A DNA stretch of 64,000 nucleotides from Fragum whitleyi. Its lineage: Eukaryota; Mollusca; Bivalvia; Cardiida; Cardiidae. Of the stretch, positions 34,811 to 44,935 are shown piece by piece. Every line of letters begins with the position of its first letter. Within the stretch, counting starts at the first letter, position 1. The stretch lies in the NCBI GenBank assembly GCA_948146395.1, contig OX411556.1:5741083-5805082 (forward strand). Reading direction: 5' to 3'. Both the position numbers and the translations under genes were made by a program. Under the pieces are notes generated by a model, which worked only from the letters and a program-made list of their open reading frames with translations, was not told where the DNA came from and searched no databases.

Positions 34811-35050
34811 ATGCTGTTTTAGCGGCCTAAATTCGATTCCATTGCCCTCTTCATGAAAAATCCCTCTCTAAAAGGTCATTAATGTGGTGAAAGATTATTA
34901 TCATGTTTAAGCGCAAATAATAATTTAAATAGGCTTCTTACTGGCTTTAGTAATTGATCATTGTTAAAATAAAAGTGTAACACACAATAATCATTACTAT
35001 TGATGACTTTAAAGAAATACAAAAATTCCCTTATCATTGGATTTTATCTT

Positions 35051-35353
35051 ATAATTATACAAATATTCGTGTGATAACATCCTGTATGATATTTTTTATG
35101 ATATCACATAGTTATTTTTAGAACAAATATATAATGCGGTTATTTTTAGAAACTTGCATTTCTGTTGGAAACATCTACAAAAACAAGGCAAATAGAGGTT
35201 ATAAGATAAATATAATACGCTTTTAGTGTATTGTATGAAAAATATCTAACTCGGTTGCGGGAATTGATAATTGTCTCGGCTCGATCAATTCTCCCAACCT
35301 CGTTAGAATTTTTTTTCTCATGCAAACACTAAATACGTATTATACATTGTATA
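35051..35353. mobile_element. 303-bp insertion with 8-bp TSD, copy 2
   Basis: Flanked by TTTATCTT on both sides (35043-35050, 35354-35361). Copy F has the uninterrupted site with a single TTTATCTT (48628-48635), which proves insertion. Matches 10332-10626. It contains a ~23-bp stem hairpin (CTAACTCGGTTGCGGGAATT ... ATCAATTCTCCCAACCTCGT). An 8-bp duplication is typical of hAT and some other groups, but no clear TIR is visible. Confidence 0.85.
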
Positions 35354-35628
35354 TTTATCTTTTCAGGAAGGACCCTCAACAGTTTTCCAAAATTCTAGAA
35401 AAGGTCTGAATACCAACACTCTGCAATAGGGAATCCTTTGGTAGTATTCTGCGTAATTAATGAACTGGCAGGGCGCGGCTTAACCGTGACGTTATTTGGC
35501 GAGTTTACTTTTCAAAAGTTTGGGTTCTTTCAATTTTTAGTCGGTAATCATCGTTAACGCATGCAAATAACTGTTTCGTAAAACCTAAAGGAATCACGTG
35601 CTTTGAGAGAGTGAACACATTTCATCGT

Positions 35629-35692
35629 TTGGTTACCAAGGCCTCGTAACTTCAGCTTGATTAAGCTGAAGTTACGATGAATTGGTTACCAA
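35629..35692. repeat. Hairpin bracketed by 11-bp palindromic direct repeats
   Basis: TTGGTTACCAA at 35629-35639 and again at 35682-35692 brackets an inverted repeat (TCGTAACTTCAGCTT / AAGCTGAAGTTACGA, 35644-35677). It lies in the ~370 bp present only in copy E. Confidence 0.7.
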
Positions 35693-35732
35693 TCTACGAT
35701 CTAAGGTCTCGAGTTATTTATGTCGACTCTCT

Positions 35733-36023
35733 TTAGAAGTAGGTTTTTTTTAGATAAAAGCTGATTTCCCTTAACCTTAAGTGCAACGACCCGTTACTTA
35801 GGCTCCGCCCTGTCAGGGCATTTATCATGGATAATAATATGGGCGCAGACATTAAAGCGCTTCGCTTCTCCACAAGTATCATGACGTCAAAAATATCAGC
35901 GTTACCACCAAAGAAGGCGTTGAGTAAAACAAAATAAACTAACGACAAAACAAGGCTTATAATAAAACGCAGAGGTTTACTAAGTTTTGCTTTTAAAATA
36001 TGATATGCCATAAAGATATTCAT
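35733..36023 (-). pseudogene. Unrecognised hydrophobic ORF shared by E and F
   Basis: A 96-codon frame starting MNIFMAYHILKAKLS, with a strongly hydrophobic stretch (LRFIISLVLSLVYFVLLN) that could be one membrane segment. The same peptide region is at 48668-48871 in copy F, where an extra A shifts the frame upstream of it; there the upstream part reads on in 48762-49088. Most nucleotide differences between the two copies change the residue, so there is no sign of purifying selection. I do not recognise the family. Possibly a remnant exon or element ORF. Confidence 0.35.
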
Positions 36024-39000
36024 ATATGACGGGAAAGCATTAATAAGGAATTTTTGTTTCGTCAGGCGTAAGAACGTAAGTAAGACCAGGGGCCCGTTTT
36101 ACTGAACTTCTTACGAAAGAAACAATCAAAGTCAAAATCACAAATCGTAACTGGTGTTTTAACTCATTGTTAGATTCTGCCTTGCAAAGACGATTCCAAC
36201 GAGGTGATGCATGGCATAATTGCATGTTTAGTTACTAATGTATGAGCAACCTTTATTTTTTTGACTTGCGCAAAAAATGATCGCAAGATATTTAGTAAAA
36301 GAGACCCCCTTGGCTTGAAAAGTGGCATAAATATTAAGTGTACAAAATCCAGTGAAAAGTTAAGCCCAGTTTACTTTTGACTAACGGGTCCCGTGCGACG
36401 CCCGTTTAATCACCGTTTTCTTTTCTGAAGTCAGTACGGTAATGCCTGTGTGGCTTTATAAGATGACTTTTCGACCATCGAACGTTTACGGGTGTCGCAA
36501 ACCTTGGATTTTGTATAGAAAAAGTTTATAGACAGTTTAAGATTCGCAAAAGTCCGAATACACGTCGTCAATGCATCACAAGGGGGCTGCTGGTACGTAG
36601 CGCGGTCACCGTGCGATGTTTTGCCTCTAAATCTTTACCGCATTATTCTACGGTACCAGTGCGGTCACCCTTTGGATATTGAACCGCTACCGTACCATCT
36701 ATAGAAGATATAGTTGCCTGATCCCTCGGGCCCGTGCCGGGATTGCAATGTACTTAACGACTATGACAGGTTTATACAAAACCTTGCCGGAATCGTACGA
36801 CTTTGCGACCTCAGGCACCATAGAAATAAGAACCGTACGATTTTAATTAAGTGTATAAGTATATAAGTATAATATCAGGCTGCAATATCGTTCGGCAAAT
36901 GTAAACCAGGTATTAGGTTTAATTTATTTCTTTTCTTAACTTGTTCTCCAGCAGACAACTACTCATTCTTAAGATTTTGCGACAAAAGAATTCTATACAC
37001 TCGTGGGTGATTTTAAGGTAGGAAAATTATCGCCGTCATCAGCCTTTGCGTATTTCCGGCAATTACTGCCCACCCCGTTTGATAAACTACATGTATTTTC
37101 TAAAATTAACTGTTTTCTAAACTTGATCCTGCGAGAAGACTGTTCATTGACTGCGCAATCTCCAATTTCAGACAATTTCAGACTTGGCACATGTCCGGCA
37201 ATTACTACCCACCTAGGTTTAATTAACTTTTTTGTTTCTAAACTTGACCCCGCGAGAAGACTGTTCAAAGATAGCGTTTAAGCGTCTTTTTACATAAGCA
37301 AACTCACCGTGTATCAACGTACACCGGATATAGCGATTAGTGAGTATGGAAAATGTATGCGCGATGACATTAAGATGGGTGCTGGGTACAAGTTTCGTAA
37401 TTTTTGTTCATTAAATATTGCCCACGCTTGGATTAGACTGAGTCGTAATTAGACAATCTTACGTCCTTGTTAATCCGACGTTTTATTCCAAGACCGCAGA
37501 TCAAAGTTTTAAAATACCAACGTAGATTGGAAGGTTTAACCGTCTACTTTACAATATTGATTCATTCATTCATGTTCTATTGATCATCAAATAGGTTTTG
37601 CCTTATCTGCATATTCGTGAAACCGGACAAGACTTTTGTTCATTAGTATATATTTTGTTAATTGATAAAATATGTCGGAAATTGTTATTTAAGCATTTTT
37701 TTCCACATAGGTCAAATAAACAAAGGTGTACGTGTACCAATCTGTATTTGATGTCAACCCTTCATTTGACAACGATTGAGCAAACAAGTTCTTTAGTTGA
37801 AATACAACTTAGATTCATCCCTTATGGTTCTGCTTTATTGAGAATTTTTCTGGGCAAAGAATTAACAACACATTGCTCCTCTCCATCCAGGTGGATAAAT
37901 AGATTCCTGTGAGAGTTGTAAAGCAAAGTACTGTGGAAGCTGAAGACGGCATGTGGAAACAGGCGACCTGCAATACAGTAAACGGGGGCTAAAGCGTAAT
38001 GTACACACCCTAAGAACTGTTACAACGGACAAATACCTCTGGATGAAAACATGTTAAGGATTCGCAGTGAAAACTGTTAAGGCGTCTGCTAATTTGTTGA
38101 AAAAACATGTCGTTTTCTACATCATTTGTACTACTAGAAGATACGTTAGACTTTTTATGTATTCCTATTCCCTTCCTTAGATAATGTATAATCGCGATCG
38201 AAATATTTCTGATATTGATATTTCGGTAAAAAAGATTTTTGGGGTAAATTTGATCGAAAAACAGTATTTTGTCTACTTCTTTTTGGATTTTTAGAACAGA
38301 AAGCAGAAATATTGAAACATTATATCTGTTTGGCGTTATAACACCCCAGTCTCCTCTATTATAAACGTTATCAGAAAGGATTGTCTTATGTTTCGAACTT
38401 ATATGCATTCTTTCAATTTTACACTTATGTAACGGATTCTGCCTAATTCTTTTTGTATGTAACAGTTTCTTCCCTACAGCGTTACAACCTCTGTCATTGA
38501 TATTGCATACAAACGTCGCAGTTTTCTTGACGCCAGGATTTTCAAAAAACAAAAAAAGAAGGCGCAACCAAATTCGAATGATCTTATACGCAAGTATTTG
38601 ACTGTGAAATTCGAGGGAGATGGGGAGAAAAGTCCCAAAACTTTATTTAATGCGATATATCTAAACAAAATCACTCTGATCTCCTTTTTAAATGATGAAA
38701 AACATTATGCCTTCCTTCTTTTCAATGTTATCTGCCTTACTTTCAGGATAAGAAAGTGCTCGCAAATGTGTATTTTCCCCATGCCTATACATTGTCTAAT
38801 CGACATCGTAAAACTTTCACCTGCTTTAAATAAAAGTGATATTGACAAGAAAGTGTCAGCTTAAAATCTCCTAATCCTCAAAATCATTGGTCTAAAACTC
38901 TTCTACAAATGACGATGTTACGATTGTTCGCTTAGCATTTCTCCAATATGACACTTTTGTTCAAATAAATTTACATTTGCTGTTTTTAAAATGAAATAAA

Positions 39001-39272
39001 TGGGGTCGTGGTGCCTGTTTTATACCTAGACCTGTTTACAAATGGGTACCATCAGGAAAGTGTTGTTTAAGTTGCTTTTGAAATTCTAAGGAAAATATAA
39101 CCCTGAAGTGAAATTATTTGAAAATACAAATCTAAGCACAAAAAGGTACTGTTTCGCATATCAATTGAAAATGGACACTAGTTTGCATTGAAATAAAACA
39201 TACGAGAATTGAAATTAAAAAAAAACGTTATTCGGTCTTTATATAAGTCAATCAAACCTTATGAACTATCTC

Positions 39273-39440
<168 letters not shown>

Positions 39441-39506
39441 GAAAATAAAAAGTTAGACTTCACTTGCCTATAATGTTGATATTTAATTTTCAGCTATACA
39501 AACATG

Positions 39507-39527
39507 TTTCGGCTATCGCCTCATCAG
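39507..39527 (-). ncRNA. Hammerhead-ribozyme-like motif in PLE 3' region
   Basis: On the minus strand, CTGATGA, GGC-GATA-GCC, GAAA, followed by CATGTTTGTA. This permits a short stem III (ACA/UGU around UGUU) and a candidate cleavage site after GUA. It sits ~100 nt downstream of the PLE stop codon, where hammerheads have been described in PLE terminal repeats. Stem I pairing around the core looks poor to me beyond the first pair, so the motif is convincing but its activity is uncertain. Confidence 0.6.
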
Positions 39528-39623
39528 TGTTAACGTCGTATAACGTCGTTGTTAATAGATAACGTCATTTTGACGTCATTTTCTTCGTAACGTCAATGAA
39601 GAGCTGAGTAACTAATATAGTCT

Positions 39624-40140
39624 TTAATTTATGCGCCATGCGTTCAATTTAGGCTTAAAACAGTTGATAAAATATTTTTCCTTTGCTACCCTGACTGAAA
39701 GTTTGTCTGAAAATATTTTAAAGAAAGGGAATATTTTAAATTTTATTGTTTCTTTAGAGCAAATGTCAATATGGGTGCTTAATGGTAATTGTCGGACAGA
39801 TGGGTCTCAAATTTGTTGCGCATGTATCGTTCTGCGGGTTCTCAATTTATCTCCCGTTTGACCGATATAGTATTCTCCACATCCACAACATGTTAAAACA
39901 TAAATTACATTTTTTACATCACAGTTCATGTTCGCATTTACTTGAAAGATTTTTCCACTGAAATTGAAAGTTGATGATTCGGTCATGTATAAACAAAGGC
40001 TGCAATTAGTTCGCCAACACATTTTTACGGAAAAGCCTTCGTTATTATCTCTGAAGCGAGCTTTAGTTAAAAGTTTTTTTCAGGTTCGGTGGCTGTCTTT
40101 TACTTTTTATTATGTTTGTGTCCTTTAGAATTAATTTCAT
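39624..40140 (-). pseudogene. Penelope-like element, C-terminal GIY-YIG endonuclease
   Basis: Minus-strand reading gives KDTNIIKSKRQPPNLKK, then (after a one-base shift in a run of seven A at ~40074-40080) LLTKARFRDNNEGF. The Cys-rich CWRTNCSLC region and the GIY-YIG core follow: NVIYVLTCCGCGEYYIGQTG, then LRTRRTIHAQQI. An in-frame TGA comes next, then DPSVRQLPLSTHIDIC, FKIFPFFKIF and FINCFKPKLNAW before the terminal stop at 39624-39626. This is the order found in the endonuclease end of PLE proteins. The reverse transcriptase is absent: the copy is truncated in the linker and bounded by (TA)n on both sides. One frameshift and one stop make it dead. The ORF listing of 39807-40022 alone understates it. 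Confidence 0.85.
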
Positions 40141-40177
40141 TTTTTCATCAGAATTCAAAATATACGTGGTATTCTTT

Positions 40178-40286
<109 letters not shown>

Positions 40287-41661
40287 CAAAACAGCTAGCC
40301 ATGCTCTAGTCTAAATATTTTCTCAGATGATGGACCCGTCAAATTACTAAATGATTTTGGTTTTTAGTTTTAAAATTTTCGAAATCACAGGACGTCCACG
40401 AGAGCCTGGGACGCTCTACCGCCTCCTTTCCTGCGAAAAAGTTCAATAACTGGCTCTTAGACGTTCTACAACGTTAATTAGTAATTCAAGAAACGTCGAA
40501 CTAGCTCTTGAACCAGTTCTAGAACTAGTTCTTGAACTTCTAGTACTCGATATTGTACCAGTTCTCAAATTTGAGTTCTATTACTAGTTCTAGTACTTGA
40601 ACCCAAATTAATTGCTCTAGAACGTTCAAGAATAATTTCTTGAACATTTTGCAGTGTGTAAACACAATGGCTGTATAAGCTTTAGTCACGTGTTTTTGAA
40701 AGTACTTAAGGGGAACCATCTATCTAAAGTCAGTTAAATGTCAATGGTTGGGAAAATTTCACCAATTATCATAAGGCCCCTTTTCCATTAATACTTCACC
40801 GCTCTGACCCTTTTTCAAAAGGAACAATAATTTTATTGGTACAATCTCTATTTCACGTTTGTGGCAAATTAGATTAAAACTGTGGACTCTATAGCAGAGA
40901 TTTTTTTAAATCAATTCGCAAAATGTCAATTTTTTGGTGGTACTTGATTGACCTGGCATAGGACCAATTCTTATGTTGGACGGGCGGACGGAAAAACATA
41001 CTGACAGACGGGAAATCATAGCTAGAATGGCTAATAAATCCCATTCAAATAAATAAAACAAAAGAAATGTATTCCATAAGAATCTGTAACCTCTATCAGT
41101 GATGTAGTTACTATACTATAACACTCTTTGTCATGCACCGTAACATATGTTGTATTATATTTTTTCGATTTTTTTTTTTAGTTGTGATAATAGATGGAAA
41201 ACCTATAACCAATTTATTCAATTGGAATTATTGTTTGAGATTGCATTAATTTCCAATATGAAACGCAATCTAAAAGCTTTTAATGCCTTTACTTTGGAAA
41301 AAGACACAGATTACTTCTAATTTTCCTTTAATTTTCAAAGTTCTAGTTAATTGCAGGATAAGATATGTAAGTAAATGATTTGCGGAGTGCATAGGCTACC
41401 CTTGACGTCTTTTTACATTCGATGGATAAAAGATCACTTATTATTTTGAAAGGCGTAGCGTTTTTGATTCCGTAAGTACAGCGATCGTGACTATTTTCAT
41501 CGCGAATCCTTAACATGTTTTCTTGCAGAGATATATGTCTGTTGTAACAGTTCTTGGGGGGTGATGTAGTGCGAATTTATGTATATAGTAAAACCAAGAC
41601 AAGTTTGAAAGTTTTGAAACCAAACTTATACTATTTAGAGGAACTTTTTAAGGCGTGTATT

Positions 41662-41820
41662 AAGGTAGTGGGCCCGTAATAGTTACGTTTCGGGAGTGAT
41701 TAACTTTAACAGTGTTAACCGAGGTTTTCTAATGTTTGCATTAGAAAACATCGGTTAACATTGTGAAAGAACATGTGGTCCGAAATGATGCGGAACAAGT
41801 ACTGGCCCACCCACCACCTT
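41662..41820. mobile_element. GGTAGTGGACCCGT-family MITE (copy in F)
   Basis: The most complete copy: AAGGTAGTGGGCCCGTAATA at the left, CCCACCCACCACCTT at the right, the inner AACAGTGTTAACCGAGG arm and a central TTCTAATGTTTGCATTAGAA palindrome. A counterpart exists in E (33309-33449). Confidence 0.8.
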
Positions 41821-43365
41821 CCACCAGCAAAATTTCAGTTTTATAAAGGAACGAGAATAATCCAACGAGTTGCCTCAGGCAGCAAATTCCGATATGACTC
41901 AGCCTGTGTAGCCCTCAGAGATGGACCACGCTCGATGCAGGTAGTAACATTGTGAAATTAACAGTCACTCCGATCAAAACCATCCTAATTCACTCAACCA
42001 ACGCTCCATTCAATCATTCATTCAAAACACTCGCTCAGACCACGGTAAACGCTCTGAAGTCATGTAAGTAAGATCATTCAACTACATTAAAAATCGCTCG
42101 TAAAAATCCATGATTCACCGACTTTCTTGACTGTAAACCTAAAAAAGTTCGCGGCTAGAAATGTTCGCGTTTTCGTTATACCAGGCTTTTCGCTACGATT
42201 TTAAATTCGCGGAGTGTTACAGTTAGTAACTTCGTGAAATCGACATTCATCTCGATCAAAACCATTCTAAATCGCTCACTCAGCGATCCATTCACTCATT
42301 CCAAAAACTCACTCAAACCATTCAAAAACGCTCAAAATAACTAAAAAATACTAAACTATAACTACCTTCAAAATCAATAAAACAAGAACCAAATCGCGAT
42401 TTCACTATATAATTGAAATTTAAAGTGCCTGATTGTTTCTTGAAGAAATAGGAAGGTATTAAACAAGAACAAGAACAAGAACAATATTTTATTCTCACAC
42501 CTTGGTTATGTACATGGTATTTGAGAACAATAAACATAAGCACAATATCAAATATAGATTCAAGTTACATGGCAGAACATGAAAAAAGAAGAAAAAAAAA
42601 GAGAGAAAAAAGGCTTTGAGTGATGAATTGAAAGTAAAGCGAGCAGTTAGAGAGAGCTTTGTAGTGGGGAAGGCGTACACGTGAGTGGGAGAAGGGGGGG
42701 GGGTCGGAGGGGGGGGGGGGGGGGGAGCCAAAAAAAAATAATTTTTTTTTTTTTTTTTTTTTTTGTGTGTATTTTCGATCTTATTATGAATCAATGTTTT
42801 TGGCTTTCTCTATATGGCCGTAATTGTTTATTCAAAAATTGATCCGTATAAAAAGTAAAAAAAAAAAAAACTAATAAAAAACACTTTATGGTTCGAGATT
42901 ATAGATCTAGTATGTAACTGTCGTACACATTCACGTGAAGCATGAAAATAAACAGTATCATGTAGGCATAACGGTGAGTGGACCGTGACATTGGGTTTAT
43001 AATTCGGGATAATAGTGTGGATTACTGTTTGATAAATAAATGGAAGCAAAAGTTTTCAAAACGTGGGATGGAATTAGTGTTCATTCATAATGTTGGATTT
43101 AGTTTTACTATATTTGGATTACTCAAGCGTATCGTAAAGGTAAAGTAAGCTTTTGATATACATTGGCCTATCCATTCATTTGTACAATGTGCGGATTGAC
43201 GGATGAGTGGGTCAGAGAGTGAGAGAGTGAGAAACGGGTCGCATTGGAGTAGACAGTTGCGTAGCACATATTGACTAGAGTCTTTTAAAATAAGAATTAT
43301 GCATACATCATAGTCAAAATAAGTCAACCCTTGTCTTGCTGTTCACAAAATTTACAGCAGAAAGT

Positions 43366-43541
43366 ATAGACTAAGATCAGCCCCCACTTTTCATGTGCAG
43401 TCTGATCTTTTGCTATCCAGTCTGATCTTAGAATATGACTGAAATGTTGTTGCATCTTTTTCCTGCTACCCATAGGGGTTTGGCAGCCAGTACAGACCAT
43501 GATCAGCCCACATCTAGTTGCAGTCTGATCATGGTCTGTGC
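43366..43541. repeat. Two GATCAG...CTGATC hairpins
   Basis: CTAAGATCAG pairs with CTGATCTTAG (43371-43434), and AGACCATGATCAG pairs with CTGATCATGGTCT (43490-43540). Each encloses a loop containing TGCAGTCTGATC. The same design recurs at 44742-44782 (ACCAAGATCAGA / TCTGATCTTGG) and, weaker, near 55536-55590. Confidence 0.75.
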
Positions 43542-44008
43542 TACCTGATTGCTGGTGAATAATAATTGAGGGAGAAAATTCAGGAATAATTTAAACTAGA
43601 AAAAATAAAGACATTTCCTGTTTAAGTGACTTGCTGGTATATGCGCTCATACATTACATATATATGAGTGCCTACAACAGCAAATCACTCGACACCGCTG
43701 TATTTGTTGTTAGATCTACCTAGATTTTTCCCAATTTTCCAACCTTGTTCGAAACGAAAGACAAGGTGTGGAATGGGATTTGATCCTTCTTCATGGTATT
43801 TATTTTTTTTTATCTGGATTTGACACAACTAGATATAGCGGATTATGGTAGAGGTAAAAACATACATGAATAATACTGAATCATAGGTACACCAGAAAAT
43901 GTTTAAGAATCAAATGATGATTAAGTTAGGTTTAAGCACATTTCTCAGTCTAGAGATTTCTAATATGGAAGAGGTTTGCAATTAAACTTTCTAGTAATGC
44001 ATTAGAAA

Positions 44009-44165
44009 AACATTGTAGGAAAAGAAGAAATGGCTTGTATGAAGACATTCCTTTCCTTTTCCTAAACCATTCTGAAATGAAGAGCAAACTTTCTATTTAT
44101 TCATTTGAAAACATTGTAGGAAAGGATGAAATGGCCTACAAGAAGTCATTCCTTTCTTTTCCACA
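44009..44165. repeat. Short tandem duplication (AACATTGTAGGAAA block)
   Basis: AAACATTGTAGGAAA(A/G)GA(A/T)GAAATGGC, followed by a CATTCCTTTCYTTTCC segment, occurs at ~44010-44060 and again at ~44108-44163. A related sequence forms a hairpin at 53459-53526. Confidence 0.65.
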
Positions 44166-44935
44166 AATTTTCTGGATTGTACAGTTACATGAATGTGATA
44201 TTCTTTTTAACTATAGAGTTTACATAAGGTTTTCAAAATCTTAGTGTTTATCAAATTACACATTGATTTGGAGCAATAGTATAAATGGCAGTAGAAATGT
44301 AAGAACGGCTTAAAAAAAAAATGTTAAAAAACAACTGAACATTTTTTTGTATAGTTTTAGCACCAGTGCTGAATTTCAACTCTCAGTCAAAGGACTGAAG
44401 GTATTTAGTGTTTTTAATAAATTTGACATAGTGGCATATTGATAGTTATTACCAATCAAACAATTACATACATATATATATATAAGCATATATAATTATA
44501 ACATTGTTAGTTATTCAAGTTTGACATAAAAAAAGGGCCGTCAGACAGCCAGGCAAAAATTAAGACTTATGAATGTATATTTTCTCTACACTAACTGTAA
44601 TGTGAGTATAGGCAAACTAAACTTTCAAGTGAATTGTTGAATGATTTGCAAGAAATCCAGTCCGTTTATCAGAATTAATATTATTTTAATAATTTTGCTG
44701 TTAACGATAATTGAACCTCCTTTATTTGTCAGACCATATAGACCAAGATCAGACAGCACGGGTATGCCCTCTGATCTTGGCCTTCATGGCCTGCTATCAT
44801 CTTGATTATTTTAAGTACATGTAATTCCAAGTCAGGCTTGATGGGGTTTACTAAAACTGATTGGTTGAGACAAAAAGCAGGTCTATCAGGGTTAGGGTTT
44901 AGAAATAATGATTAGTTCTTCTCATTCATTATCAT

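Larger units (their letters stand above)
32573..37305 (+). repeat. Segmental duplication, copy E (4.7 kb)
   Basis: Begins GGAAAATGTATGCGCGATGA and ends near AAGCGTCTTTTTACATA. It is collinear, same strand, with 37348-50600 (copy F), and only 42 bp separates the two. E holds the uninterrupted versions of two sites that carry insertions in F: GCGTAATTTAGTGCG at ~33214-33228 and TGTTACTACC at ~33847-33856. It also has a 303-bp insertion (35051-35353) and ~370 bp at 35450-35835 that F lacks. Confidence 0.93.
42463..44935 (-). mobile_element. LINE 3' UTR and tail region
   Basis: Downstream (minus strand) of the LINE ORF. The distal end is AATAAAATATTGTTCTTG followed by further GTTCTT units, a LINE-style repeat tail that abuts the CAGTTAAC element at 42462/42463. 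The 2.5-kb length is unusual for a 3' UTR, so other insertions may be nested in it. It holds G- and T-runs (42690-42770), CTGATC/GATCAG hairpins (43366-43541, 44742-44782) and a short duplicated block (44009-44165). The minus ORFs 42495-43327 are low-complexity or motif-free. Confidence 0.6.

Noticed and set aside
36993..37281. Two overlapping antisense ORFs of ~90 codons
   Set aside because: They are mutual shadows over an internal direct repeat (TTCCGGCAATTACTNCCCAC). Not conserved as frames in copy F.
38010..38567. 185-codon minus-strand ORF inside the CACACCC element, considered as a transposase
   Set aside because: Starts at the TIR and has no DDE/DDD or DNA-binding motif. The corresponding region of the copy at 22142-24535 is broken into short frames.
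42495..42794. Proline-rich minus-strand ORF
   Set aside because: The Pro and Lys runs come from homopolymer G and T tracts at 42690-42770.
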